A DNA stretch of 64,000 nucleotides from Streptomyces pacificus (lineage in GTDB: Bacteria; Actinomycetota; Actinomycetes; Streptomycetales; Streptomycetaceae), in contig NZ_BLLG01000005.1 in the NCBI RefSeq assembly GCF_011766325.1, positions 434,001 through 498,000 on the forward strand, read 5' to 3'. Shown here in pieces: positions 23,333 to 32,590 of the stretch. The translations under genes and the position numbers were made by a program. Under the pieces are notes generated by a model that was not told where the DNA came from, did not search any database, and was given only the letters and a program-made list of their open reading frames with translations. Position 1 is the stretch's first letter; the number at the start of each line of letters is the position of its first letter.

Positions 23333-23692
23333 TCAGTCCCATTCCAGGCCGCCGCGCCGCCAGACGTAGGCATAGGCGACGAAGACGGTGAGCACGAAGA
23401 GCAGCATCTCCACGAGCCCGAAGATCCCCAGGGCGTCGAAGCTGACGGCCCAGGGATAGAGGAAGACGATCTCGATATCGAAGATGATGAAGAGCATCGC
23501 CGTCAGGTAGTACTTGATCGGAAAGCGGCCCCCTCCGGCCGGCGTCGGCGTCGGCTCGATACCGCACTCGTAGGCCTCGAGCTTCGCGCGGTTGTACCGC
23601 TTCGGGCCGACGAGCGTCGCCATGACCACGGAGAAGATCGCAAAGCCTGCCCCTAGGGCGCCGAGCACGAGGATGGGCGCGTAGGCATTCAC
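23333..23692 (-). CDS. nuoA: NADH-quinone oxidoreductase subunit A
   Basis: A 119-residue membrane subunit with three membrane segments, and the first gene of the operon. The ECG motif of NuoA is in KLEAYECGIEP, and the FIIFDIEIVFLYPWA helix is conserved. The GTG at 23692 is selected over an ATG 14 codons upstream because GGAAGGAGCGAGG precedes it and the protein then has the standard length. Confidence 0.95.
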   Translation of the reverse strand: MNAYAPILVLGALGAGFAIFSVVMATLVGPKRYNRAKLEAYECGIEPTPTPAGGGRFPIKYYLTAMLFIIFDIEIVFLYPWAVSFDALGIFGLVEMLLFVLTVFVAYAYVWRRGGLEWD

Positions 23693-23803
23693 GCTCCTCG
23701 CTCCTTCCAGTCGTCCTTGACCGTTGGACCGCACCAGGACTCGTCTCGCCGCCCCGCGAAGATCATGCTCATGTGAGGCAGTTCACAAGCCCGACTGCTC
23801 CGC

Positions 23804-23809
23804 ATCCTA
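23804..23809 (-). promoter_or_regulatory. Candidate -10 element of the nuo operon
   Basis: TAGGAT on the minus strand fits the TAGpurine-purineT form of actinobacterial vegetative promoters. There is no good -35 at the expected place. Instead a Crp-like site begins 13 bases upstream, which would suit an activator-dependent promoter. It lies about 112 bases before the nuoA start. Confidence 0.35.
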
Positions 23810-23822
23810 TGCCCGTCGGTCT

Positions 23823-23836
23823 GTGATCTGCGACAC
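23823..23836. promoter_or_regulatory. Crp-like site 1
   Basis: GTGATCTGCGACAC matches the streptomycete Crp pattern GTG-N6-G-N-CAC exactly (pattern from memory of the S. coelicolor Crp literature). Its centre is near position -32 of the proposed nuo promoter. Confidence 0.45.
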
Positions 23837-23855
23837 GGGGTGAGCCAAGGACTTT

Positions 23856-23869
23856 GTGATCTCCACCAC
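23856..23869. promoter_or_regulatory. Crp-like site 2 (weaker)
   Basis: GTGATCTCCACCAC keeps the GTG-N8-CAC frame and shares its first seven bases with site 1, but lacks the G of the GNCAC half. Confidence 0.3.
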
Positions 23870-24133
23870 CTGACGAAGGATCATGAAGCCGGATGAGCGG
23901 TGATCTTCATACGGGAAGCGCGCAAGTGGCTACGAAAAGTGAACATTCTCGCCGTCGTCGCTGGTCAGGAGCTGGGTTCACTAGCAGGGGGGACGACGTC
24001 CAGGCAAATTGGCGATGGACCGGACCGAGTGATAGAGGACGCCTTTCACTCGAGCGAGGGGGCCGGGCGGACGGAAGTGGACGTGTGCATCGGTTCACGA
24101 GCACCACCCCGGGTCATCGACAGGGGCCACTCT

Positions 24134-24147
24134 GTGACCTGCGCCAC
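24134..24147. promoter_or_regulatory. Crp-like site 3, upstream of NlpC/P60 gene
   Basis: GTGACCTGCGCCAC again fits GTG-N6-G-N-CAC exactly. It lies 240 bases ahead of the cell-wall hydrolase gene. Crp in S. coelicolor is linked to spore germination and cell-wall hydrolase genes, so the placement is plausible. Confidence 0.4.
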
Positions 24148-24386
24148 TCGGACCGAGGGTCGGAAAATCGGGGCTTGGCCACCGATGCGAAGGGGTGGTA
24201 AGCGGCGGGCAATACGGACCTTTTCCCGAAAACCCATGATCACAACCTTGATCACGACTGCCCGTTTTGCCCGTTACGGCGTCAATAAAGGTGACACGCC
24301 CGCCGCTTCGCCCGCTCCAGGGGGCAACTGTGGTGGAAAGCACGTTTCTTGAAGGGAACCGTAGAGCCCTGATAGCGGTTGTACCC

Positions 24387-25229
24387 ATGTCCCACACCGC
24401 TCACATACCCAGCCACCGGAAGCCCCGCCGCAGCTCCTCGAAGCTCGCGCTGCGCGCGGGAGTTGCCGGTGGCGTTCTCAGCACCATCGCGGTCGCCGGA
24501 AGCGCCGGGCCGGCCAGCGCCGAGCCGGTGACCGAGACCATCGAGATGCCCGCACTCACCCTCGACAGCCCGGAACTCGCCGAAGCGGTCGCCCTCTCCG
24601 CCGAGGCGACCCAGCAGGCCGCCCTGGCCCTCGATCTGCGGGCCCAGGAGAACGCCGCCGCCGTCAAGGCGGCGAAGGCCGCGAAGCAGGCCAAGGCGGA
24701 GGCGGAGCGCAAGGCCGAGGCAGAGCGGAAGGCCGAGGAGGCCGCCCGCGCCGCGGCCGAGGAGCGCGCATCGCGTTCTTCCGCCTCCTCGGAGCGCACC
24801 ACCCTCTCCCACGCCTCGCAGAACGTCACCCAGGGCGTCTCGCAGAACGTCTCGCAGGGCGCCTCCAACGCCTCCGGCTCCGCCGCCACCGTGGTCGCCT
24901 TCCTCAAGGCCCAGCTCGGCGACGCCTACGTCATGGGCGCCACCGGCCCCAACTCGTGGGACTGCTCGAGCCTGGTCCAGGCAGCGTTCCGCCAGGTCGG
25001 CATCGACCTGCCGCGCGTCTCCCAGGACCAGTCCGTGGCGGGTACGCAGGTGTCGCTTGGCAACCTCCAGGTCGGCGACATCCTCTACTGGGGCGGCGCC
25101 GGCTCCGCGTACCACACCGGTGTGTACATCGGCGACGGCAAGTACCTCGACGCCGCCAACCCGAGCAAGGGCGTCGTCATCCAGGAACTGTCGGGCTACC
25201 CGGCGAGCGGCGCCGTCCGCGTCCTCTGA
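24387..25229 (+). CDS. NlpC/P60 cell-wall hydrolase
   Basis: A 280-residue secreted peptidoglycan endopeptidase (C40 family) expected to cut peptide stems in the wall. It has a basic N-terminus and a signal peptide ending near Ala-Ser-Ala at 43-45. An Ala/Lys/Glu coiled coil covers about 87-130, then comes a Ser/Gln/Asn linker with repeated SQNV units. The NlpC/P60 domain at about 165-280 carries C193 (in WDCSSLVQAAF), H243 and a third polar residue N258. The ATG at 24387 is the first that gives a proper signal peptide. Such enzymes act in germination, growth and septum remodelling. It is divergent from nuo and convergent with the reductase gene. Confidence 0.93.
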   Translation: MSHTAHIPSHRKPRRSSSKLALRAGVAGGVLSTIAVAGSAGPASAEPVTETIEMPALTLDSPELAEAVALSAEATQQAALALDLRAQENAAAVKAAKAAKQAKAEAERKAEAERKAEEAARAAAEERASRSSASSERTTLSHASQNVTQGVSQNVSQGASNASGSAATVVAFLKAQLGDAYVMGATGPNSWDCSSLVQAAFRQVGIDLPRVSQDQSVAGTQVSLGNLQVGDILYWGGAGSAYHTGVYIGDGKYLDAANPSKGVVIQELSGYPASGAVRVL

Positions 25230-25419
25230 GCGGCCCCCGGCCGCAGCAGGCCGCCGTCTCCCGGTCCCCGGGGACGGTGGCCTTCCCGTCATGGCCTCCG
25301 GGGTTCTTGCACGGGGGACGGCCCCGCGCCTCCCGGTGGGTGAGCGGCCACGCAGAGTGCGGAGAGTCCCTGGGGGCCACACACGCACAACCCGGCGCGG
25401 AACGACGCCGGTTGAATCA

Positions 25420-26709
25420 TCATGAACGTGGGGCTGCCTTGGAGAGGCCGTTGATGATCCGGTCCATCGCATCGCCGCCGGTCGGGTCCGTGAGGTTGGC
25501 CAGCATCTTCAGCGTGAACTTCATCAGCACCGGGTGCGTCAGGCCCCGCTGGGTCGCGATCTTCATGACCTTCGGGTTGCCGATGAGCTTCACGAACGCC
25601 CGGCCCAGCGTGTAGTAGCCGCCATAGGTGTCCTTGAGGACCTTCGGATAGCCGCGCAGGGCCAGTTCCCGCTGGGCGGCGGTGGCCCGGGCGTGCGCCT
25701 GGACGATGACGTCGGCGGCGATCTGCCCGGACTCCATGGCGTAGGCGATGCCCTCGCCGTTGAACGGGTTGACCAGGCCGCCCGCGTCGCCCACGAGCAG
25801 CAGGCCCCTGGTGTAGTGCGGCTGCCGGTTGAAGGCCATGGGCAGCGCGGCGCCGCGGATCGGGCCGGTCATGTTGCCGGGCACATAGCCCCATTCCTCC
25901 GGCATCGAGGCGCACCAGGCCTTGAGGATCTCGCGCCAGTCCAGCTCCTTGAAGGACGCCGAGGTGTTCAGCACGCCGAGGCCGACGTTGGAGGTGCCGT
26001 CGCCCATGCCGAAGATCCACCCGTAGCCGGGCAGCAGCCGGTCCTCCCCGGGGCCGCGGCGGTCCCACAGCTCCAGCCAGGACTCCAGGTAGTCGTCGTC
26101 GTGCCGCGGGCTGGTGAAGTAGGTGCGAACGGCGACGCCCATCGGGCGGTCCTCGCGCCGGTGCAGCCCCAGGGCGAGGGAGATCCGGGAGGAGTTGCCG
26201 TCCGCGGCCACCACAAGCGGCGCACGGAAGGTGGCCTCGCGCTTCTCGTCGCCGAGCCTGGCGTGGACACCCGTGACGTGCCCGGTGCGGTCGTCGATGA
26301 TCGGGGCGCCGACGTTGCAGCGCTCGTACAGCCGCGCGCCGGCCTTCTGCGCCTGCCTCGCCAGCTGCTCGTCGAAGTCGTCCCGCTTGCGCACCAGTCC
26401 GTAGTCCGGGTAGCTGGCCAGTTCCGGCCAGTCCAGTTGCAGCCGGACCCCGCCGCCGATGATCCGCAGGCCCTTGTTGCGCAGCCAGCCGGCCTCCTCG
26501 GACACGTCGATGCCCATCGCGACCAGCTGCTTGGTGGCGCGGGGGGTGAGCCCGTCGCCGCAGACCTTCTCGCGGGGGAAGGCCGTCTTCTCCAGCAGCA
26601 GGACGTCCAGACCCGATTTGGCCAGATGGTAGGCGGTCGTCGAACCGGCCGGGCCCGCCCCGACGACGATCACATCTGCGGTGTGCTCGGAGGGGGTCGC
26701 CTCGGTCAC
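25420..26709 (-). CDS. Geranylgeranyl reductase family FAD enzyme
   Basis: A 429-residue FAD-dependent oxidoreductase. The dinucleotide-binding loop is at residues 17-22 (GAGPAG), followed by LEKTAFPREKVCGDGLTPR, the motif typical of the geranylgeranyl reductase family, and the GDAGGLVNPFNGEGIAYAM block. Related actinobacterial enzymes (MenJ) reduce double bonds in the menaquinone side chain. The setting next to nuo, menG and mqn genes supports that role here, as an inference. It starts at GTG 26709 and is divergent from an acetyltransferase gene 98 bases away. Confidence 0.85.
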   Translation of the reverse strand: MTEATPSEHTADVIVVGAGPAGSTTAYHLAKSGLDVLLLEKTAFPREKVCGDGLTPRATKQLVAMGIDVSEEAGWLRNKGLRIIGGGVRLQLDWPELASYPDYGLVRKRDDFDEQLARQAQKAGARLYERCNVGAPIIDDRTGHVTGVHARLGDEKREATFRAPLVVAADGNSSRISLALGLHRREDRPMGVAVRTYFTSPRHDDDYLESWLELWDRRGPGEDRLLPGYGWIFGMGDGTSNVGLGVLNTSASFKELDWREILKAWCASMPEEWGYVPGNMTGPIRGAALPMAFNRQPHYTRGLLLVGDAGGLVNPFNGEGIAYAMESGQIAADVIVQAHARATAAQRELALRGYPKVLKDTYGGYYTLGRAFVKLIGNPKVMKIATQRGLTHPVLMKFTLKMLANLTDPTGGDAMDRIINGLSKAAPRS

Positions 26710-26807
26710 GGCTGGTTCTCCCGAAGACTCGAATTCACGTGCCGTGCGGCACAGGTCGTGTGCAGTCTATGGGTGCGTACCGACCGGCGACCGAAGGGCT
26801 CCCCACG

Positions 26808-27320
26808 ATGACCGCAGCGTCTCTCCCCGTCGTCCGGCTCCGTGTGCCCACCGAGGAGGACGCCTTCGCCTGGCACCGCGCCTTCGACGACGCCGAGGTG
26901 ATGGAGTTCCAGGGCGGCAGGTCCGCCGAGGTCTCCGTGTACGAGGAACTCACCGCGCGGCAGCGGCGGCACGACGCCGAGCGGGGCTTCTGCCTGTGGA
27001 CGCTGCTGGACGAGGCGGGCGCGGTGTGCGGCTTCACGGGCGCGCAGCCGTGGCCGCACGAGGCGTTCGGCCCGGTCGGGGAGATCGAGATCGGCTGGCG
27101 ACTCGCGCGCCCGTACTGGGGCCGCGGCTATGCGACGGCCGCCGCGCGGACGGCACTGGACCGGCTGCGCGCGGCCGGTGTCCCGTCCGTGGTCGCGATG
27201 GTCGACTCCCGCAACGAGCGGTCGATCGCGGTGACCCGGCGGCTGGGCATGGAACTCGCCGAGACGTACACCGTCCCGGGCCTCGACCGCACGGGGCTGT
27301 GCTTCCGGCTCGCCCTCTAG
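26808..27320 (+). CDS. GNAT family N-acetyltransferase
   Basis: A 170-residue acetyltransferase of the RimJ/RimL-like group. The acetyl-CoA loop is RPYWGRGYAT (101-110), followed by NERSIAVTRRLGM, the typical last helix and strand. The ATG at 26808 is chosen because the domain starts there; an upstream in-frame ATG adds 23 residues without similarity. The substrate is unknown. The gene is divergent from the geranylgeranyl reductase. Confidence 0.85.
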   Translation: MTAASLPVVRLRVPTEEDAFAWHRAFDDAEVMEFQGGRSAEVSVYEELTARQRRHDAERGFCLWTLLDEAGAVCGFTGAQPWPHEAFGPVGEIEIGWRLARPYWGRGYATAAARTALDRLRAAGVPSVVAMVDSRNERSIAVTRRLGMELAETYTVPGLDRTGLCFRLAL

Positions 27321-27353
27321 CCGCGTCAGGCGACGTCCGCCCCGCCGCGGCAC

Positions 27354-27401
27354 GAACGCCCCGGACTCCGAACGCCCCGGACTCCGAACGCCCGGAACTC
27401 C
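27354..27401. repeat. Three 16-bp tandem repeats
   Basis: gaacgccccggactcc occurs twice perfectly (27354-27369, 27370-27385) and once with small changes (27386-27401). The array ends a few bases before the glutaminase stop, between two convergent genes. Confidence 0.8.
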
Positions 27402-27407
27402 GTACGT

Positions 27408-28319
27408 TCAGAACACCGACAGCCCGGTCAGCGTGGTGAAGCGGTCCAGCGCCGCCACGCCCGCCACCGAGTTGCCTCGCGCGTCCAGCCCCGGGCTCCA
27501 TACGCACAGCGTGCACCGCCCGGGCACCACCGCCACGATCCCGCCGCCGACACCGCTCTTGCCGGGCAGCCCGACCCGGTAGGCGAACTCGCCCGCCGCG
27601 TCGTAGGTACCGCAGGTGAGCATCACCGCGTTGATCTGCTTCGCCTCGCTGCGGGTCAGCAGTCTGCCGCCGTCCGCGCGCAGTCCGTGGCGGGCCAGGA
27701 AACGGGCCGCGCGGGCCAGATCGGCGCAGTTCATCTCGATCGAGCACTGCCAGAAGTAGTGGTCGAGCAGCGCGGGGACGGGGTTGGCGATGTTGCCGTA
27801 GGACGCCATGAAGTGGGCCAGCGCGGCATTGCGGTCGCCGTGCCCGTGCTCGGACTCGGCGACCTGAGGGTCGAAGCCCAGCTCCGGGTTGCCGCTCTCC
27901 TGCCGCAGGAACTCCAGCACCTCGCTGCTGGCATCGCCGGTCAGGGTCAGCAGCCGGTCCGTGACGACGAGGGCACCGGCGTTGATGAAGGGATTGCGCG
28001 GGATGCCGTTCTCGTACTCCAGTTGCACCAGGGAGTTGAACGGGTTGCCCGAGGGCTCGCGGCCCACGCGCTCCCAGAGGTCGTCGCCGCCCAGGGAGAG
28101 CGCGAGGGCCAGGGCGAAGACCTTGGTCACCGACTGGGTGGAGAACGGCCTCTCCCAGTCGCCCACACCGTGGACCTTGCCGTCGAGGTCGGCGATGGCC
28201 ATGCCGAAGCGGCCGGGGTCGACGGCGGCCAGGGCCGGGATGTACTCGGCCGGAGTGCCGCTGCCGACCAGCGGTCCGACGTCCTGCGCGATCCGCTCGA
28301 GGATCGACTGGTAGTCCAT
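27408..28319 (-). CDS. glsA: Glutaminase (serine-dependent)
   Basis: A 303-residue glutaminase converting glutamine to glutamate and ammonia. It has the beta-lactamase-like fold with the Ser-x-x-Lys dyad at S63 and K66 in FSTQSVTKVF. Conserved NPFINAGALV and SGVGGGIVAVVPG stretches are also visible. Length matches the family. It lies 20 bases downstream of menG in the same direction and may be co-transcribed with it. Confidence 0.95.
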   Translation of the reverse strand: MDYQSILERIAQDVGPLVGSGTPAEYIPALAAVDPGRFGMAIADLDGKVHGVGDWERPFSTQSVTKVFALALALSLGGDDLWERVGREPSGNPFNSLVQLEYENGIPRNPFINAGALVVTDRLLTLTGDASSEVLEFLRQESGNPELGFDPQVAESEHGHGDRNAALAHFMASYGNIANPVPALLDHYFWQCSIEMNCADLARAARFLARHGLRADGGRLLTRSEAKQINAVMLTCGTYDAAGEFAYRVGLPGKSGVGGGIVAVVPGRCTLCVWSPGLDARGNSVAGVAALDRFTTLTGLSVF

Positions 28320-28339
28320 GGTGCGCGGGCCGCCGGGAC

Positions 28340-29035
28340 CTACCGGGACCTGCTGCCGCGGTGCAGCGCGACGATCCCGCCGCTCAGATTGCGCCATGCC
28401 ACCTTCGACCAGCCGGCCTTCTGGAGCATCGCGGCGAGGTCCGCCTGCTCGGGCCAGGACCGGATCGACTCGGCGAGGTAGACGTATGCGCCGGGGTTGG
28501 ACGACACCGCGCGGGCGACGGGTGGCAGCGCCCGCATCAGGTACTCCTCGTACACGGTCCGCAGGGGCGCCCAGGTCGGGTGCGCGAACTCGCAGACGAC
28601 CACGCGGCCGCCGGGCTTCGTCACGCGGTGCAGCTCGCGCAGGGCCCGGTCGGTGTCCTGGACGTTGCGCAGCCCGAAGCTGATCGTCACGGCGTCGAAG
28701 GACCCGTCCCGGAAGGGCAGCCGCGTCGCGTCGCCTGCGGTCAGCGGCAGCCACGGGTGCCGCCGCTTGCCCTCGCGGAGCATGCCGAGGGAGAAGTCGC
28801 AGGGCACGACGTACGCGCCGGTGCGGGTGAACGGCAGCGAGGACGTGCCGGTCCCGGCGGCCAGGTCGAGGACCCTCTCGGCGGGCCGCGCGCCGACGGC
28901 CTCGGCGACCTCCCTGCGCCAGCGCCGGTCCTGGCCGAGCGAGAGCACGTCGTTGGTGAGGTCGTAGTTCGCCGCGACATGGTCGAACATCGACGCGACT
29001 TCGTGCGGCTGCTTGTCCAGGGATGCGCGGGTCAC
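28340..29035 (-). CDS. menG: Demethylmenaquinone methyltransferase
   Basis: A 231-residue SAM-dependent methyltransferase for the final C-methylation of demethylmenaquinone. Motif I is [10 protein letters not shown] (55-64). UbiE/MenG signature stretches [23 protein letters not shown] near the start and [10 protein letters not shown] are clear. The GTG at 29035 (TRASLDKQP) is used because the family N-terminus begins there. It works downstream of the mqn enzymes encoded in this window. Confidence 0.95.
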   Translation of the reverse strand: MTRASLDKQPHEVASMFDHVAANYDLTNDVLSLGQDRRWRREVAEAVGARPAERVLDLAAGTGTSSLPFTRTGAYVVPCDFSLGMLREGKRRHPWLPLTAGDATRLPFRDGSFDAVTISFGLRNVQDTDRALRELHRVTKPGGRVVVCEFAHPTWAPLRTVYEEYLMRALPPVARAVSSNPGAYVYLAESIRSWPEQADLAAMLQKAGWSKVAWRNLSGGIVALHRGSRSR

Positions 29036-29211
29036 TGGCGTTCGGCCTCGCTTCGGCGGGTGCGGACGATACGCCGGCCATTGTCTCAGGCGCGTCGCGG
29101 CGGTCGGGGTGAGGGCGTGCCCCGCGGACCCCGGCCACCCGGTGCCGCCGTTGCCGCCGGTGCCGCTGCGGTTCCCCCGGGTGTGTCGCCCGCGGACCCC
29201 GGCCCGGGCCG

Positions 29212-29865
29212 TCAGCGCCGCCGGTACACCAGCCGGCCCCCCAGGACGGTGGCGACGCAGCTGCGGGCACCGTACTCGTGCAGGGCGGCGAGCGGGTCGC
29301 CGCCGTGCGGCACGTCGAACACGGCGAAGTCCGCGCCCCCGCCCCCGGGGCCCAGTGGCGCACGGAACGCCTCGGCCGCCGGCCGGCCGGCGAACGGATC
29401 CAGCGACGGCCGCCCTTCCGGCTCCGTGAAGCGCTCCTCGCGGACGAGCCCGGCTCGGACCACCGCGTCGAGGACCGCGCGGCACCGGAAGTCGCCGGCC
29501 ACCGCCACCGTGCCGTGCGCGAGCATCCGCTGGGCACCGCGCCGCGCGCTCGCTCCCCACCGGGCTTCCGTCATGTCCAGTGCGGCGAGCGCGGGGCCGG
29601 TGAGCGGCTCCGCGCCCAGCTCGTCCGCCTCGCGCGGGTCGGGGTGGTAGGCCCGCTCCAGCAGCTCGGGTCCGTAACGGTTGCACAGGCCCGGCGTCAG
29701 CACACCGGGCCAGCGCCGCACCCGTGCCCGGGGATAGGCGGCGGCCACGTCCCCGTAACCGCCCACGGCCGCGATACCGCTGCCGAGGACGGCGACCGCG
29801 CCGCCCGGGACGGGAACCCCCCGGCCGCCGGGCAGCAGCAGGTCCGCGGCGTGGATCGTCAGCAC
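29212..29865 (-). CDS. Degenerate amidohydrolase-like protein next to mqnC
   Basis: A 217-residue protein resembling imidazolonepropionase/amidohydrolase proteins at both ends: an N-terminal beta-sandwich strand pattern ([11 protein letters not shown]) and the end [20 protein letters not shown]. The metal-binding HxH after the first strand is missing; where PGLVNAHTH would stand the sequence reads TPGLCNRYG. Length is about half that of the active enzymes. It is therefore probably not a zinc hydrolase. It starts at GTG 29865, seven bases after the mqnC stop, so it belongs to the mqnC transcript. The futalosine pathway needs an aminofutalosine deaminase and some are amidohydrolases, but the lost ligands argue against that reaction here. 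Confidence 0.6.
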   Translation of the reverse strand: MLTIHAADLLLPGGRGVPVPGGAVAVLGSGIAAVGGYGDVAAAYPRARVRRWPGVLTPGLCNRYGPELLERAYHPDPREADELGAEPLTGPALAALDMTEARWGASARRGAQRMLAHGTVAVAGDFRCRAVLDAVVRAGLVREERFTEPEGRPSLDPFAGRPAAEAFRAPLGPGGGGADFAVFDVPHGGDPLAALHEYGARSCVATVLGGRLVYRRR

Positions 29866-29872
29866 GGTGCGG

Positions 29873-31072
29873 TCAGCCGGCGCCGAGCAGCTTCAGCTCG
29901 GGGTGGGCGGTACCGCCCTCGATCGCCGTAGACGAGATGTGCGACACGACGCGGTCGTCGGCCGGGTCGTCCGCCGGGTCCTCGTGCACCACGAGGTGCT
30001 CGTACGTCGTCGTCCGCTGGGCCGGGACCCGGTCCGCGCGGCGGATGAGGTCGATGATCTCCTGCCGGTTGGAGCGGTGCCTGGCTCCCGCCGAGGAGAC
30101 CACGTTCTCCTCCAGCATGACCGAGCCGAGGTCGTCCGCGCCGTAGTGAAGCGACAGCTGACCGATCTCCTTGCCCGTGGTCAGCCAGGAGCCCTGGATG
30201 TGGGCGACGTTGTCGAAGAAGAGCCGGGCGATCGCGATCATCCGCAGGTACTCGAAGACCGTCGCCTGCGTCCGGCCCTTGAGGTGGTTGTTCTCGGGCT
30301 GGTACGTGTACGGGATGAAGGCCCGGAAACCGCCCGTGCGGTCCTGTACGTCGCGGATCATCCGCAGGTGCTCGATGCGCTCGGCGTTGGTCTCACCGGT
30401 GCCCATGAGCATCGTGGACGTCGACTCCACACCGAGCCCGTGTGCCGTCTCCATGATGTCCAGCCAGCGCTCGCCGGACTCCTTCAGCGGGGCGATCGCC
30501 TTGCGCGGCCGCTCCGGCAGCAGTTCGGCGCCGGCGCCCGCGAAGGAGTCCAGACCGGCCGCGCTGATGCGCCGGACCGCCTCCTGCACGGACACACCCG
30601 AGATCCTGGCCATGTGCTCCACCTCGGACGCGCCGAGGGAGTGGATGACCAGCTGCGGGAACTCCCTCTTGATCGCGGAGAAGTGCCTCTCGTAGTACTC
30701 GACGCCGTAGTCGGGGTGGTGACCGCCCTGGAACATGATCTGCGTGCCGCCGAGCTCGACCGTTTCGGCGCAGCGCCGCAGGATGTCGTCGAGGTCGCGG
30801 GTCCAGCCCTTGGCGGTGTCCTTGGGCGGGGCGTAGAAGGCGCAGAATCTGCAGGCCGTCACGCAGACGTTGGTGTAGTTGATGTTGCGCTCGATGATGT
30901 ACGTCGCGATGTGCTCGGTGCCGGCGTAACGGCGGCGGCGCACGGCGTCCGCGGCGGCGCCCAGCGCGTGCAGCGGCGCGGAGCGGTAGAGGCCGAGCGC
31001 CTCCTCGGGGGTGATCCGCCCGCCCTCGGCGGCGCGGTCCAGGACGGACTGGAGGTCGGCCTTCTGGGTCAC
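29873..31072 (-). CDS. mqnC: Cyclic dehypoxanthine futalosine synthase (radical SAM)
   Basis: A 399-residue radical SAM enzyme that cyclises dehypoxanthine futalosine in menaquinone synthesis. The CxxxCxxC cluster motif is C70, C74, C77 in CVTACRFCAF, and the FQGGHHPD block of the MqnC/CofH-like group follows. It starts at GTG 31072. A degenerate amidohydrolase gene is coupled downstream. mqnA, encoding the first pathway enzyme, lies 351 bases upstream in the same orientation. Confidence 0.95.
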   Translation of the reverse strand: MTQKADLQSVLDRAAEGGRITPEEALGLYRSAPLHALGAAADAVRRRRYAGTEHIATYIIERNINYTNVCVTACRFCAFYAPPKDTAKGWTRDLDDILRRCAETVELGGTQIMFQGGHHPDYGVEYYERHFSAIKREFPQLVIHSLGASEVEHMARISGVSVQEAVRRISAAGLDSFAGAGAELLPERPRKAIAPLKESGERWLDIMETAHGLGVESTSTMLMGTGETNAERIEHLRMIRDVQDRTGGFRAFIPYTYQPENNHLKGRTQATVFEYLRMIAIARLFFDNVAHIQGSWLTTGKEIGQLSLHYGADDLGSVMLEENVVSSAGARHRSNRQEIIDLIRRADRVPAQRTTTYEHLVVHEDPADDPADDRVVSHISSTAIEGGTAHPELKLLGAG

Positions 31073-31423
31073 CGGAGTGTCGCCTTTCGGTGGTGGAGCA
31101 GGGCGTTGCCGGACCGGGCCAGCCTACGGCAGGCCCCTGACCGCCCCTCGGGGGCATCTCGGCGGTGCCGCGGCGGCGGGGGCCCCGTCGCAGCCGCGCG
31201 CCCGCTCCCACGCCGGCCCTTTCGGCGGGGCCCGCGCGCACCCGCGTCCGCGCCCGCCCGGCGTCACGGCCGCCGTCTGCCTGACCCGCCTCGTTGAGCA
31301 GCCCGCGTCCGCGCCCGCCCGGCGTCACGGCGGACCGCCCCCCGCACCCGCCCACCACGAGGGCCGCACCCGCCCCCGCATCCGGGACGGGGCCGACGAC
31401 CGGGGCCGGCCGGTCCGGGGGCT
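31073..31423. other. Gap between mqnA and mqnC with 30-bp direct repeat
   Basis: 351 bases, extremely C-rich on the plus strand, without a plausible gene. It contains a perfect 30-bp direct repeat and probably the mqnC promoter, which I could not pin down. Confidence 0.5.
31241..31331. repeat. Perfect 30-bp direct repeat pair
   Basis: The 30-base segment 31241-31270 recurs exactly at 31302-31331. The copies are 61 bases apart start to start, and the 31 bases between them are unrelated. It lies between mqnA and mqnC. Confidence 0.85.
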
Positions 31424-32329
<906 letters not shown>

Positions 32330-32498
32330 CTAGACCTGGGGAGCGGCCTTCGAATGATCGGGGCACCGCGCCCGAGAGCGTCAGCATGTCAAGACTGCAT
32401 CAAACATCCGGGTGACGTGATCTTTCCCTCTACCCATCCGAACACCGTGCGTGCTAAGCTCAACGCAAGTTGCAGTTTGGTTTCCCTTGCAGTGCAGA

Positions 32499-32528
32499 GC
32501 CTGCGGAGCATGTGACCCGCAGGCTTTT
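32499..32528 (+). promoter_or_regulatory. Terminator-like hairpin in the cspA leader
   Basis: An 8-bp perfect stem (32499-32506 with 32517-32524) with a 10-base loop is followed at once by TTTT and a second T run. It has the form of an intrinsic terminator yet lies 66 bases before the cspA ATG with no gene on its strand upstream. It could attenuate cspA or stabilise the 5' end of its mRNA. Confidence 0.5.
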
Positions 32529-32590
32529 GTAGTTTTCAGACTTGTTTGCAGGTTCTGGAGCAGGGCAACCCTTTGGCCCAAGGAGGGCTT

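Larger units (their letters stand above)
23693..24386. other. Regulatory gap between nuoA and NlpC/P60 gene
   Basis: 694 bases with no supported gene, noticeably less GC-rich than its surroundings. It contains a -10-like TAGGAT for nuo (minus strand, 23809-23804), three GTG-N8-CAC sites (23823, 23856 and 24134) and paired TGATCA palindromes at 24237-24242 and 24249-24254. Short open frames here lack coding-like third-position GC. I looked for a ydaO (c-di-AMP) riboswitch, known ahead of some NlpC/P60 genes, and did not find one. Confidence 0.55.

Noticed and set aside
23693..24386. ydaO (c-di-AMP) riboswitch upstream of the NlpC/P60 gene
   Set aside because: Expected from other streptomycete hydrolase genes, but I could not find its conserved sequence blocks in this gap.
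29873..31072. mqnC as a CofH/F420 synthase
   Set aside because: The radical SAM family is shared, but the context (mqnA, mqnE, menG) and FQGGHHPD-type sequence fit MqnC; no F420 genes are nearby.
32387..32392. TTGACA -35 for mqnA on the minus strand
   Set aside because: No TAnnnT -10 occurs 16-19 bases downstream, so the match is probably chance.
32499..32528. Terminator of an upstream plus-strand gene
   Set aside because: No plus-strand gene precedes it; mqnA is divergent. It is kept as a leader element instead.
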